Notes: generated by a model from the letters alone, not told the origin. A stretch of DNA of 64,000 nucleotides from DASYDU01 sp050248495 (GCA_050248495.1 JBFWSG010000027.1:1-64000); one strand, 5' to 3'; counted from the stretch's first letter, positions 8,533 to 17,183 are shown. A program made the numbers and translations.

Positions 8533-9309
8533 TTAATATCGGACCGGCGGCGCCCAACCGTTCGCCGTCCGCGGATCGGCCGACGGCGTCGGCGGCACCG
8601 CGGCAACCACGGGATTCGCCGCAGCCTGCAACTGCGCCACGCGCGCCGCGACTTCCGGTTGGAAGCGATTCACCGCGAGCGAGCGCTGATAGTCCGACAG
8701 AGCTTGGGCGTAGTTGCCCGATTGATCTCGCAGGCGGCCCAGCGCCGTGAGAGCTCGCGCGTTGTTCGGATCGACCGTGAGCGCTTCGACCAGCTGTGTC
8801 TTGGCTTGTTCGGTCTGGCCTGTCTCTTCGAGCAACCGGGCGAGCTCGATCTTCGGCTCGGCGGATTTCGGATTTGCCGCGGCCCAGCTGTTGAGCAGGC
8901 GGAAGGCTTCGGCCTGGCGACCGGTTTCGTTCAAGAGCACGGCCAGGCCGCGATGGGCGTCGGCGTGGTTCGGGTCGCGCTCCAGGCACTGGTTGTAGAG
9001 GATTTCGGCTTGCTGCAGGTCGGCGGGCCGGTTGTAGAGGGTGCCGGTTTGTTGCAGCGAAGCGGCGAGGTTGTAGTAACCCTCGGGCGACGTCGGGTCC
9101 TGGGAGATCGCCTGTTGGAATCGCTCGGACGCCTGCTGGTAGTTGCCCTGGCTGTAGAGCCGCACGCCTTCGACGTTGGCGGCTTGCGAGGCCATGCTGC
9201 TGCAGCCACTCGCCGTCACCAAACCATAGATGGCCACGCAGAGAGCGATCCAGGCCTGCACGAGGGCGGCTCCGGACGGTCTGGCAGTGGATGGCGATCG
9301 GCTCGTCAC
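8533..9309 (-). CDS. TPR-repeat lipoprotein
   Basis: This protein has 258 residues from the GTG at 9309, which has GGGAGG about 8 bases upstream; a longer frame to 9474 is less likely. A hydrophobic segment ends in LVTASGC (Cys at about residue 36), a lipobox. The rest is at least five tetratricopeptide repeats (for example ANVEGVRLYSQGNYQQASER and SPEGYYNLAASLQQTG), then a Pro/Ala-rich tail. It is predicted to be an envelope-anchored scaffold for protein-protein contacts. No specific partner is visible. Confidence 0.8.
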   Translation of the reverse strand: MTSRSPSTARPSGAALVQAWIALCVAIYGLVTASGCSSMASQAANVEGVRLYSQGNYQQASERFQQAISQDPTSPEGYYNLAASLQQTGTLYNRPADLQQAEILYNQCLERDPNHADAHRGLAVLLNETGRQAEAFRLLNSWAAANPKSAEPKIELARLLEETGQTEQAKTQLVEALTVDPNNARALTALGRLRDQSGNYAQALSDYQRSLAVNRFQPEVAARVAQLQAAANPVVAAVPPTPSADPRTANGWAPPVRY

Positions 9310-9701
9310 GCTTGGGGCCTCCCAGCTCGTGCCGTCGGAAAATAACGAAGCGGCACGATCGGAAAAGGGTTCCGGTTGCTCGCCCCGGAACGATTTGGGC
9401 GGCGGACAATAGCAGGACGCGCAGGGCCCAACAAGCGGGAATTCTGTCGCACAAGCGGGTGCCAGGGCCACCAAACCGTTGCGAACCGACCGACTGCGCC
9501 GACCGCGGGCGTCTGGCGGCCGGCGGGCAGGAATCTTTGCTGAAGCCCGAAAAACCGGACAAACCGCACTATTTCCGCAAATCGCCCAGTTTTCTTGATT
9601 GTTTTACTTTTCCAGGCGTCCGCTCCGATGCTAGCAACTATCCCCAGGCCATATTCCCTATGGCGCATTCCCCCAACTCGGGCTTAGAGGAGACGCAAGC
9701 G
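9310..9701. other. 392-base divergent intergenic region
   Basis: The gap between the start of the TPR lipoprotein gene (minus strand) and the Lys-rich protein (plus strand) must hold both promoters. I see no clear -35/-10 pair, no inverted repeat longer than a few bases and no believable small gene. Open frames running through it are antisense or upstream extensions. Confidence 0.5.
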
Positions 9702-10223
9702 GTGGCGAAAACCAAGACCTCAACCAAGACCAAGATCTCGGCCCGTGGGACGGGCAAAGTGGCCTCGCGGAAAGCCAAGGGCTCGTCGCCGAAGTCGAGC
9801 AGCAAGAACTCGACGGGCGGCAAGAACTCGACCGGCGAAAAGGAAGTGACGATCGACCGCCGCCGCGGACCCCGCCGCGAAGAGGAGCAGGAAGCCGCCA
9901 AACCGGCCGCGCCGCCCGTGAAGCTCGAACGCCGGGCCAAGGTGAATCGCCGCCGGCAGATCGACCCGACGACCTGCGAGCGCGACTACACCGACGCGGA
10001 AGTCGAGTTCATGAACGCGCTGGACGACTACAAGCGCAAAAGCGGCCGGATGTTCCCGACCTGCAGCGAGGTGCTGGAAGTGGTGCGTTCGCTGGGCTAC
10101 GTGCAGCTTTCACCCACGGAGCTCGCCACCCACACGCCGGCCGCGACTTTGGAAGTTGCCGCCGTGGCCGTCACGGCGGATGGCGAGGAGGAGTTCGAGT
10201 CGGAGAACGACTGGCAACAATAG
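9702..10223 (+). CDS. Conserved hypothetical protein with Lys/Ser-rich N-terminus
   Basis: This protein has 173 residues from the GTG at 9702, chosen because GAGGAG lies 9 bases upstream. An ATG at 9660 would add 14 residues but has no ribosome site. The first 60 residues are a low-complexity basic region (K, T, S, G), then a charged linker. The C-terminal part (about 105-140, DYTDAEVEFMNALDDYKRKS then GRMFPTCSEVLEVVRSLGY) looks like a compact helical domain, possibly winged-helix-like. This layout suggests a nucleic-acid-associated protein, but the function is unknown. Confidence 0.7.
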   Translation: MAKTKTSTKTKISARGTGKVASRKAKGSSPKSSSKNSTGGKNSTGEKEVTIDRRRGPRREEEQEAAKPAAPPVKLERRAKVNRRRQIDPTTCERDYTDAEVEFMNALDDYKRKSGRMFPTCSEVLEVVRSLGYVQLSPTELATHTPAATLEVAAVAVTADGEEEFESENDWQQ

Positions 10224-10314
10224 CCAGCCGACGCGAGCCGCAACGAACACCGCCGCCCTGGGTCGTCACGACCACACGCACGCAAACAGGGCGCGCGAAC
10301 AGGGCTTGCGAACT

Positions 10315-10363
10315 TTGGCCGCGATTGTGCGCGACGCATGTTGCGAGCAACGCGGCCAATTTT
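10315..10363. terminator. Putative terminator hairpin between convergent genes
   Basis: TTGGCCGCG at 10315 pairs with CGCGGCCAA at 10351-10359 (9 bp) and is followed by TTTTATT on the plus strand. It fits a terminator for the Lys-rich protein gene that ends at 10223. The loop is long, about 27 bases. Confidence 0.45.
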
Positions 10364-10376
10364 ATTGGCGGGCGCG

Positions 10377-10631
10377 CTAATCCTGCACTTCGTCGATCAG
10401 GTCGCGGAGCTCGTCGACGGAGACGTCGGCCAGCTGCTGGCCGCGCTCGTCGAGCCGCTCGTTGACTTTGATGATCGTCTCGCGCATCAGGAGGTGGGTC
10501 TCTTCCGAGCCGCCGGCGAGGAGGAAATTCTTGCCGCGGGTGATGCGCTTATGACCGTCGGCGGCGTCGAATGCCAGGCCCAACAGGCCGGCCACGCGCC
10601 GTTCTTCTTCAGGGAGGCGATTTGCGGACAT
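10377..10631 (-). CDS. Small conserved hypothetical protein
   Basis: This is an 84-residue soluble acidic protein from the ATG at 10631 (the frame continues to 10718). It is predicted to be mostly helical, with an acidic C-terminus (VSVDELRDLIDEVQD). It has no known motif, no signal sequence and no Shine-Dalgarno. It is transcribed in the same direction as the upstream FHA gene, 112 bases away, so the two may share a transcript. The even spread of charged residues suggests a real protein. Confidence 0.6.
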   Translation of the reverse strand: MSANRLPEEERRVAGLLGLAFDAADGHKRITRGKNFLLAGGSEETHLLMRETIIKVNERLDERGQQLADVSVDELRDLIDEVQD

Positions 10632-10743
10632 CGAGTGTACTTGCTGCAAAGGTGGGAACGAACGGCTCGTCGTCGCACCGGCATGGCGCGATCGAGCGGT
10701 TGGATTGGAATCGTACACACGCGGGCCGCGCGAGGATAGTAAG

Positions 10744-11562
10744 CTAGCGGCGGCGGGTCATTTCCCGCAAGATGTCGGCGGCCGCCTCGCGGCTGTCTTT
10801 GGTGAGTTCGGAGGGTCGTGGCGGCAATTTGCCGGGTGCCTTTTTTCCAGCGCCTTTCTTCTTGAAGAAGCCCCAACCGCCCGATTTGGTCGCGCTCTCG
10901 TCGCCCGCTTTCGAGTCGCCGTTCGTCAGGACTTCTTCGTCGGTCGCCTCAGCTTCCGGCTCGGCGCCGGCCGCGGTCGTTTCGGCGGGAGCGCCGCGTT
11001 TGATGGCGGTGGTCTCTTCCAGGCTCAAAGTTTGGGTCTCGCGCATCGCATCGCCGCCCCCTTCGAGGCCCAACAGCCAGCGCGAGATGTCGTCCTCCGA
11101 CGTGGAGCCATTGGCCTGCTTTACGGCCCGCTCGACCACGTCTGAAACGTCCTTCACCGGCGGCTGCTTACCGCGCTTAACGTCGGCCGTGCCGACTTCG
11201 GTCTCATCCGCCACGGCAGCGGGTTTTGCCGGGGCGGCCGGCTTCGGCGCCTTGGAGCCCTCGGCCGCGGCCACCTGTTCGACGCGGAAGTGGAGCGGAC
11301 CGACGCGGATCTCGTCGCCCACCTTGAGCGCAGTCGGCTCGGCCACGGCGCTGTCGTTGAGGAAGGTGCCGTTGCGGCTTCCCAAATCACGCACGAGCCA
11401 CGCATCGTCTTTGCGCACGATGGCACAATGACGGCGGCTAATCGCCGAACTGCCGGCGCGGAGTGTGCATTCGCTCGCTCTCCCGATGATGAACTTGTCT
11501 TTCTTCAGCGGGATTTGCGTGCCTTCCTTCGCACCGGCCAGCACTATGAGTTTCAGGTCCAT
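10744..11562 (-). CDS. FHA domain protein
   Basis: This 272-residue protein has an N-terminal forkhead-associated domain (residues 1-90). The hallmark residues are present: GRASECTL, SAISRRHC and LGSRNGTFLND, which form the phosphothreonine-binding face. The remainder is Ala/Pro/Glu-rich and probably disordered, with a basic end (FFKKKGAGKKAPGK). FHA proteins read Ser/Thr-kinase signalling, which is abundant in planctomycetes. No kinase gene lies next to it. It begins at an ATG followed by a clean beta-strand (LKLIVLAG). Confidence 0.85.
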   Translation of the reverse strand: MDLKLIVLAGAKEGTQIPLKKDKFIIGRASECTLRAGSSAISRRHCAIVRKDDAWLVRDLGSRNGTFLNDSAVAEPTALKVGDEIRVGPLHFRVEQVAAAEGSKAPKPAAPAKPAAVADETEVGTADVKRGKQPPVKDVSDVVERAVKQANGSTSEDDISRWLLGLEGGGDAMRETQTLSLEETTAIKRGAPAETTAAGAEPEAEATDEEVLTNGDSKAGDESATKSGGWGFFKKKGAGKKAPGKLPPRPSELTKDSREAAADILREMTRRR

Positions 11563-12027
11563 GTTCGCCCAGCCTTGTTCCGCGATTCAAAAAACCAAAT
11601 CGACAAAGACGTCCAAACCGCGCGGAACCAAAGCCACGACAACGGTCTCAACCACGGCACGAAAATTTCCAGTGCCAAGGGATAAGGATAATGATGGCGA
11701 GACCGCGCCAGCGACGAGTCGCTACCTAAATGATATACACCCCCCATATCCGAAAGCATCAAAATTTGACGCCGTATTGTAGTTTCTTGAACCAAGGCGT
11801 GTACCCCCCATTCTAGAGGTACGAATTCTCGTCGTCAGGCGATTTCAAATTCTTGCGCAAATTCAACATTTGGCCGTCCCGGAACATTAAAACCGCACTG
11901 CGACGGTCCGTTCCGGCTGCTCGCCGGCCCCTTGGCCGAAAACGGCAGTCGCCGCCCGGGGCAGCAGGCCGCCCGTTTGCCAATCGCCCAGTTCCTTTGT
12001 CGGACACCTGCGGGGAGCGACTTTGAC
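11563..12027. other. 465-base intergenic region
   Basis: The stretch between the FHA start and the end of the lipoyl-transferase-family gene is more AT-rich in its middle part. It carries a near-duplicate word, TATACACCCCCCATA near 11733 and GTGTACCCCCCATT near 11801. No open frame with plausible composition was found. It may contain the FHA promoter and the end of the gcv transcript. Confidence 0.45.
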
Positions 12028-12834
12028 CTAACGGCGTGCCGTCCAGGATCGGGACGAATACTTGTTCCGTTCTATTTCACGGGCCGCGTCGTGGACCGCC
12101 ACGGGCAGCTCCGCTGGCTGCAATTCCAAGCCGAACGCACCGCTCGATTGTCGCACCACGCCGGCAATCAGCGTATCCAACGGGAGCATCACGCCAGTCA
12201 ACTCTTGCCAACCTGCAAGTTCGGGGGCGGCTGGCGAAGTGGAGACCAGCAAACTGCCGTGCTGCAGAATCGCGCCCCGATGACGCCGCTGGGCGCTACC
12301 CAAAATCTTATACGCCTGCGGCGCAGAATTTGTTGCAGCGATTTTTCTTGACTCCAAGAGCAGATCGCCACACGCGCGCCGCTGGAAACAAAGGAAGGGT
12401 TCCTCGCTCGGCGCGAGTTTTGAATCGATGCCGTTGAGCGCGAGTCGCCAGGACTCGGCTGCTGCCGCGGAGAGTTGCGGCTCGAGCACGGCAATGAACA
12501 CTTTATGCACCGCGTTGTAAAGCACCGTGGCGTCGCGGCCGAGCCGATGGCCGGGCGGGAGTGTGAGACTGTAGGTGAGCTCGCGGTCGTGGAGGATCGC
12601 GCCGCCGCCGCTCTGACGCCGGACGACGGCACACTCGCGGCTCGCAGCGTGGGAGGTGCGGTCGTTGTAGCGTTGGAAGTAGCCCAACGACAGCGTCGGC
12701 TCGTTCCATTGGTACAGACGTAGCGTGGCGTCGCTCCCGGCGACGGCCGCTTCGAGCAGCGCCTCGTCGACGGCCATGTTCCACGGCCCCGAGGCGGGCT
12801 CGTCGACGATCAGGCGGAAATTGGCGTGGGACAT
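12028..12834 (-). CDS. Lipoate-protein ligase A / octanoyltransferase (LplA/LipM-like)
   Basis: This protein has 268 residues from the ATG at 12834; the longer frame to 13035 runs into a repeat. It shows the biotin/lipoate transferase fold signatures RRQSGGGAILHDRELTYSL, then CFQRRACGDLL, K176 in YKILGSAQRR and LQHGSLLVS. The Cys149-Phe pair and LQHGS resemble LipM-type octanoyltransferases, while the lysine motif is common to LplA and LipM. About 11 extra residues sit between ESRKI and LGSAQ. It is the last gene of the glycine cleavage operon, so its likely job is to attach octanoyl or lipoyl groups to GcvH Lys66. Confidence 0.85.
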   Translation of the reverse strand: MSHANFRLIVDEPASGPWNMAVDEALLEAAVAGSDATLRLYQWNEPTLSLGYFQRYNDRTSHAASRECAVVRRQSGGGAILHDRELTYSLTLPPGHRLGRDATVLYNAVHKVFIAVLEPQLSAAAAESWRLALNGIDSKLAPSEEPFLCFQRRACGDLLLESRKIAATNSAPQAYKILGSAQRRHRGAILQHGSLLVSTSPAAPELAGWQELTGVMLPLDTLIAGVVRQSSGAFGLELQPAELPVAVHDAAREIERNKYSSRSWTARR

Positions 12835-12867
12835 CTCGGTGCGATGATCGCGAATTGCACGGCGGTT

Positions 12868-12906
12868 CCCCGGCCAGGATGGCCGGGCTATATAGCCTCG
12901 GCATCC
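12868..12906 (-). repeat. GGCTATATAGCC-containing dispersed repeat (family F, copy 2)
   Basis: On the minus strand this reads GATGCCGAGGCTATATAGCC followed by a CCGGCCATCCTGGCCGG palindrome. It is nearly identical to the block at 8468-8503. It lies in the spacer between gcvPB and the lipoyl-transferase-family gene, and the palindromic arms suggest an RNA hairpin in the operon transcript. Confidence 0.7.
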
Positions 12907-12955
12907 TGCCGAGTGTAATGGCGACGCGGCATCCCTCTGCGGTTGAAACCAGTTT

Positions 12956-14407
12956 TCACTCCGGCCAGACGAGAACCGGCTGTCGTGCGGCAGCGACTTC
13001 GTCCGGGCGGCTGATGGGCGTCGTGTGGGGCGCATCGTGCAACAGCTCGGCGTCTTCCTCGGTGACGCGGAACAATGTTTCGGCGAAGGCGTCGAGCGTT
13101 TGTTTGCTCTCGGTCTCGGTCGGCTCGACCATGATCGATTCCTTCACTGTGAGCGGGAAGTAGACCGTCGGGGCGTGAAATCCATAGTCCAGGAGCCGCT
13201 TGGCGAGGTCCATCGCCGAGACGCCTTTGTCGGCTTTGAGCTTCGAAGCCGAGGCGACGAACTCGTGCATGCAGCGGTCGCCCTGCGGCACGGGGAGAAA
13301 ATGCTTCACGCGGCTAAGCAAGTAGTTGGCGTTGAGCACCGCGTTCTCGCTCACGCGGCGGAGGCCGTCGGGGCCATGCGTGCGGATGTACGAATAGGCC
13401 CGCACGAGCACGCCAGTGTTGCCGAAGAAGGCCCGCACGCGACCGATGGATTTGGGACGCTCATAGTTCAACTTGTAGCGCTCGCCATCTTTCACCACTA
13501 CTGGCGCAGGCAAATATGCTCCCAACTTCTCGATCACGCAGATCGGGCCCGCGCCCGGGCCGCCGCCGCCGTGGGGGCCGCTGAAGGTCTTGTGCGGGTT
13601 GTAGTGCTGCATGTCGGCGCCGAAGTCGCCGGGGCGGGCGATGCCGAGGATCGCGTTCATGTTCGCGCCGTCGAGGTAGACCAGCCCGCCGCGGGCGTGC
13701 ACCGCGTCGGCGATCTCGCGCATGTTCGGCTCGAACACGCCGACCGTGTTCGGGTTGGTGATCATGAACACGGCGATCTGGTCATCCAGCTTGGCCCGCA
13801 GGTCGTCCATGTCGACCGCGCCGCTGGTGAGCGTCTTGACGGTGACCGACTCGAAGCCGGCCATGGTGGCGCTCGCGGGATTCGTGCCGTGGGCGCTGTC
13901 GGGCGAGAGTACTTTGGTTCGCTTCTCACCGATGTCGCGGAAGTATGCGGCCGCGACCAAGAGTGCCGTCAGCTCGCCGTGGGCGCCGGCGGCCGGTTGC
14001 AGCGAGCAGACGTCGAGGCCCGAGATTTCCTGCAAATACTCCTGCAGCTCGAAGAGCAGCTGCAGCATGCCCTGGATCGATTCCTCGGGCTGATGCGGAT
14101 GGAGATCGGCGAAGCCCGGCATCCGCGCGAAGCGTTCGTTCCGCTTCGGATTGTACTTCATCGTGCAGGAACCGAGCGGATAGAAGTGCGTATCGACGCT
14201 CATGTTGAGCTGGGAGAGGTTGGCGAAGTGGCGGACGACTTGCGGCTCGGAAAGTTCGGGGAGGGCCGGGGGCAGTTCGGCGAGCGCACTCTTGGGCAAG
14301 AGGTCCGTCACCGCCCGCTCGGGCACGTCGCACTTCGGCAGACGGTGCGCGCGGCAGCCTTTATCGGAGAGTTCAAACAGCAATTTGGTGTCGCGGCTAT
14401 TTCGCAT
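12956..14407 (-). CDS. gcvPB: Glycine dehydrogenase (decarboxylating) subunit 2
   Basis: This 483-residue protein is the C-terminal half of the P-protein of the glycine cleavage system, which decarboxylates glycine with pyridoxal phosphate and passes the aminomethyl group to lipoylated GcvH. The PLP lysine is K273 in NPHKTFSGPHGGGGPG, and FYPLGSCTMKYNPK and SPDSAHGTNPASA are strict family motifs. The split two-subunit form pairs with gcvPA upstream. Length is normal for the family. A 128-residue gene of unknown function lies between the two subunit genes, which is unusual. Confidence 0.96.
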   Translation of the reverse strand: MRNSRDTKLLFELSDKGCRAHRLPKCDVPERAVTDLLPKSALAELPPALPELSEPQVVRHFANLSQLNMSVDTHFYPLGSCTMKYNPKRNERFARMPGFADLHPHQPEESIQGMLQLLFELQEYLQEISGLDVCSLQPAAGAHGELTALLVAAAYFRDIGEKRTKVLSPDSAHGTNPASATMAGFESVTVKTLTSGAVDMDDLRAKLDDQIAVFMITNPNTVGVFEPNMREIADAVHARGGLVYLDGANMNAILGIARPGDFGADMQHYNPHKTFSGPHGGGGPGAGPICVIEKLGAYLPAPVVVKDGERYKLNYERPKSIGRVRAFFGNTGVLVRAYSYIRTHGPDGLRRVSENAVLNANYLLSRVKHFLPVPQGDRCMHEFVASASKLKADKGVSAMDLAKRLLDYGFHAPTVYFPLTVKESIMVEPTETESKQTLDAFAETLFRVTEEDAELLHDAPHTTPISRPDEVAAARQPVLVWPE

Positions 14408-14452
14408 GAAATATGTCTAAGATGCGCCTTGAGATTTTGGATCTAGAACTTC

Positions 14453-14839
14453 TTACTCACTCTCGGATGCCTTGGCGTAGTTTTGGAATTGTTCCTTGGA
14501 AAAGATATAGAAGGAGGTCACCTCTTCCCATGCGACGCCAACCTCCGCTCCCTTTCGCCAATCATTTAATTCATGGGGGTTTGGATACGCAGTGCCAATG
14601 ACAAAGATTCGTCCTCCGATATTCGCCATTCTTGCGTTTTCGATCACTTCCGAGTCGTTCTTCTGTTCCAGTGCATTTGATCGGTCAACGAGCAAAAGGA
14701 TGATTTTTCCCGTAAAGTCGATCGGTGAGGTTTCAGGCGCCTCCGGAATGTCTGCAGCTACTGCGATAAGAGACCCAATCGATATGACACCGAGTGTAGT
14801 CAAAGCGAAAAGGCGTTGTGCAAACCCAGTATTGGACAT
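14453..14839 (-). CDS. Exported protein of unknown function inserted between gcvPA and gcvPB
   Basis: This 128-residue protein has an N-terminal signal sequence (hydrophobic residues 10-28, cut near AVAAD). The mature part contains a beta-alpha pattern (GKIILLLVDRSNALEQ, NIGGRIFVIGTAY) and a C-terminal WEEVTSFYIFSKEQF. The gene is clearly more AT-rich than the flanking gcv genes, suggesting later arrival. It is co-directional, with 45 bases to gcvPB and 65 bases from gcvPA, so it is probably co-transcribed. I do not recognise a family. Confidence 0.7.
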   Translation of the reverse strand: MSNTGFAQRLFALTTLGVISIGSLIAVAADIPEAPETSPIDFTGKIILLLVDRSNALEQKNDSEVIENARMANIGGRIFVIGTAYPNPHELNDWRKGAEVGVAWEEVTSFYIFSKEQFQNYAKASESE

Positions 14840-14904
14840 GGACTACCCCCAAATTCGCAAAGATTCTTGAGCAGGTGTGTGATCAGGCTGTATCAAATAA
14901 TGCG

Positions 14905-16287
14905 TCAGACTCGACATGGTATTGAATTTGTCGCGTCTCGAGTGGGGGAGGAGGTCAAGGCACGAAATAATGCATCGATCTCTTGTTTCGTGCGTTCTTC
15001 GGTCACCGCCACCAGAAAACAGTCGTCGAGCTCGGGATACCATTGCCCCAACGGCACGCCGGCGAGGAAGCCGGCTTCGAGCGCGTCGGCCATCAGCTCT
15101 TCGACACGGCCTTCGCGGTCGCGGACGACGAACTCTTTGAACGTCGGTGCGGCGAATGCCAGCTCGAAGCGTTCGCTCGCGCAGAGGTTCTCGGCGGCGT
15201 AGCGTGACTTCTGCAGGCAGAGGTTCGCCGTTTCGCGGAGGCCTTCGGGGCCCAACAGCGCCAGGTAGATCGTGGCCCGCAGGGCGAATAGGCCCTGGTT
15301 GGTGCAGACGTTGCTCGTGGCCTTCTCGCGGCGAATGTGTTGTTCGCGGGTCTGCATCGTGAGCACGAAGCAGCGTTTGCCGCGGCGATCGACCGTCTGG
15401 CCGGCGATGCGGCCCGGCATGCGGCGGACCAGTTTTTCTCGGCAGGCCATGATGCCGAGGTACGGGCCGCCGTATTGCATCGGCGTGCCGAGCGTGTGGC
15501 CCTCGGCGACCGCGATGTCGGCGCCCCAGTCGCCGGGTCGCTTCAACAGGCCGAGGCTGAGCGGGTCGAACGCGGCTACGACCAGCGCGCCGGCGTCGTG
15601 GGCGATTTTGGCCAGCGCTTCGGCATCTTCGATCGCGCCAAAGAAATTCGGCTGCTGGATCACGACGCAGGCCGTCGCGTCATCGACGCCGGCGGACAAA
15701 TCTTTGGGCGTCAGGACGCCGGCCGGAGTGCCGACGGTTTCCATCTTCACGCCGAGGTTTTCCAGATAGGTGGCGATCGTGAGCCGATACTCGGGATGCA
15801 GACTCGCCGGCACCACGACCTTGCCGTAACGGCTGGTGGAACTGATCGCCATCAGGACGGCTTCCGCCGCGGCGCTGCCGCCGTCGTAAAGGCTGGCATT
15901 GGACACGTCGAGGCCCGTGAGCCGCGCGATCAGCGTCTGGTATTCGAACACGACCTGCAGATTGCCCTGGCTGACCTCGGCCTGGTAGGGCGTGTAGGAA
16001 GTATAAAACTCGCCGCGGCCGGCGATCTCGTCGACGACCGCCGGGACGAAGTGGTCGTAGCTGCCGCCGCCCAGGAAACAGATCTTGCTCTGTGCGTTGG
16101 CGTTCTTGGCCGCGAGCGCCGCCATGTGCTGCGTGAGCTCGATCTCGCTCATGGCCGGCGGAATGGTCAACTCGCGCTGGAGCCGCAAGTCGGCCGGAAC
16201 CATTGCAAAGAGATCGTCAATCGAGCGGGCACCAATCGCGTCGAGCATCGCGCGTTGGTCTTCGGGCGTGTTATACAAGTAAGGCAT
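14905..16287 (-). CDS. gcvPA: Glycine dehydrogenase (decarboxylating) subunit 1
   Basis: This 460-residue protein is the N-terminal half of the glycine cleavage P-protein. Its motifs include FLGGGSYDHFVPAVVDEIAG, FYTSYTPYQAEVSQGNLQ (the substrate channel region), NASLYDGGSAAAEA and the C-terminal CTNQGLFALRATIYL. It forms a heterotetramer with GcvPB, which carries the PLP lysine. The start ATG is preceded within 6 bases by an AATGACTAAT-type repeat block rather than a Shine-Dalgarno sequence. It belongs to the gcvT-gcvH-gcvPA-gcvPB series on the minus strand. Confidence 0.96.
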   Translation of the reverse strand: MPYLYNTPEDQRAMLDAIGARSIDDLFAMVPADLRLQRELTIPPAMSEIELTQHMAALAAKNANAQSKICFLGGGSYDHFVPAVVDEIAGRGEFYTSYTPYQAEVSQGNLQVVFEYQTLIARLTGLDVSNASLYDGGSAAAEAVLMAISSTSRYGKVVVPASLHPEYRLTIATYLENLGVKMETVGTPAGVLTPKDLSAGVDDATACVVIQQPNFFGAIEDAEALAKIAHDAGALVVAAFDPLSLGLLKRPGDWGADIAVAEGHTLGTPMQYGGPYLGIMACREKLVRRMPGRIAGQTVDRRGKRCFVLTMQTREQHIRREKATSNVCTNQGLFALRATIYLALLGPEGLRETANLCLQKSRYAAENLCASERFELAFAAPTFKEFVVRDREGRVEELMADALEAGFLAGVPLGQWYPELDDCFLVAVTEERTKQEIDALFRALTSSPTRDATNSIPCRV

Positions 16288-16292
16288 TTGGG

Positions 16293-16329
16293 AAAATGAC
16301 TAATGAAGAATGTCTAATGACTAATAGGG
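16293..16329. repeat. AATGACTAATGAAGAATG-type repeat (family B, copy 1)
   Basis: This is a degenerate series of 7-9 base words (AATGACTAATGAAGAATGTC and similar). It lies immediately upstream of the gcvPA start codon and at the 3' end of the frameshifted four-helix-bundle gene. The same words recur in reverse orientation at 16721-16758, on the other side of that gene. Confidence 0.7.
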
Positions 16330-16334
16330 AAGAA

Positions 16335-16726
16335 TTACTGGTCGCCGGAAGATCGCCAAATTTTCGCAAAGATCAAATGCAACTCTTTTGCTTCTTGCCA
16401 TAGTGGGCGAGCCTTCTGTTTGCATTTTGGCGCCGCTCGTGCAAGCATACGAAACCAGTACTTAGTTTCACGAGATTCCTTCCGGCATAGGCCGATCTTG
16501 TGGCGAAAGTCGCGTTTCGATTCGGCGTCGTCCAATTTGCCCCAATACTTGTGGCTGCTCGAATCAATTGGGTTATCAACGGGCTGGTGACTGGATTTCG
16601 ATTGATCGATAAAGCAAAGTCGACAACGTTTTCGGAAAACGCAGCAGTTCGTTCCTCAAGGTCATATTTGTGCCTGGGGGTGTCGCCAGATTCTCCATCA
16701 TCGATGTCTGACTCACCGTCGTTCAT
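16335..16726 (-). pseudogene. Four-helix-bundle protein (S23/IVS-encoded type), frameshifted
   Basis: The N-terminal half (from 16726, YDLEERTAAFSENVVDFAL and RAATSIGAN) and the C-terminal half (down to 16335, DDAESKRDFRHKIGLCRKES and LWQEAKELHLIFAKI) are both strongly typical of the S23-type four-helix-bundle family. They lie in different frames that meet near 16535-16545. Intact relatives read GANY..EADDAES across the join. Here AAT is followed directly by TGGACGACGCC, consistent with loss of about 11 bases. The gene sits in the gcvH-gcvPA spacer and is flanked on both sides by family B repeats in opposite orientations. Confidence 0.8.
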
Positions 16727-16758
16727 TGGTCATTCGTCATTAGAAATTCGTCATTCTT
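16721..16758. repeat. Family B repeat, copy 2 (contains the gcvH stop codon)
   Basis: The block reads ATTGGTCATTCGTCATTAGA then ATTCGTCATTC, the reverse complement of the copy 1 words. The TGA stop of gcvH (16751-16753) falls inside one of its GAATGACGAAT units. It forms the outer border of the frameshifted four-helix-bundle gene. Confidence 0.7.
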
Positions 16759-17143
16759 CCGTGCACTGTTTCTGGTAGGCAGCGTAGTCGAGCAGATTCT
16801 TCAGGTTTGCGTCGTCGGTCACTTTGAGTTTAGCGATCCAACCGGCGGCGAATGGATCCTTGCTGAGTGTGTCGAGGTCGTCGGCAAGACGGCTATTCAC
16901 TTCGATCACTTCGCCGGCGACCGGGGCATACACATCGCTCACGGCCTTCACCGACTCGACCTCGCAAAACGATTCGCCCGCCTGTACCTGCCGGCCGACT
17001 TTGGGGAGCTCGATGAACACGAGATCCGTAAGCGCGTCGACTGCAAAAGCCGTGAGGCCCATCGTGGCGACTTTCCGGCCCCCCTCGTCGGCGACAGCGA
17101 CCCATTCGTGCGTCTTGGCGTACAGCAAGCTTTCTGGTTTCAC
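16751..17143 (-). CDS. gcvH: Glycine cleavage system H protein
   Basis: This protein has 130 residues from the GTG at 17143, fixed by AAGGAG 7 bases upstream; a longer frame to 17164 lacks this. It is a lipoyl carrier protein, and the lipoylated lysine is K66 in EVESVKAVSDVYAP. The N-terminal THEWV and the GLTAFAVDALTDLVFIELP stretch are typical. It shuttles the aminomethyl intermediate from the P-protein to the T-protein and hydrogen to the L-protein. Length is standard. The stop codon lies within a family B repeat. Confidence 0.95.
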   Translation of the reverse strand: MKPESLLYAKTHEWVAVADEGGRKVATMGLTAFAVDALTDLVFIELPKVGRQVQAGESFCEVESVKAVSDVYAPVAGEVIEVNSRLADDLDTLSKDPFAAGWIAKLKVTDDANLKNLLDYAAYQKQCTEE

Positions 17144-17183
17144 AGGGCAACTCCTTCGATCCATTTCACCACGGAGGCACGGA

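Noticed and set aside
8255..9562. 435-codon minus-strand frame covering the TPR lipoprotein
   Set aside because: It is a shadow of the TPR gene in another frame with Arg-rich composition.
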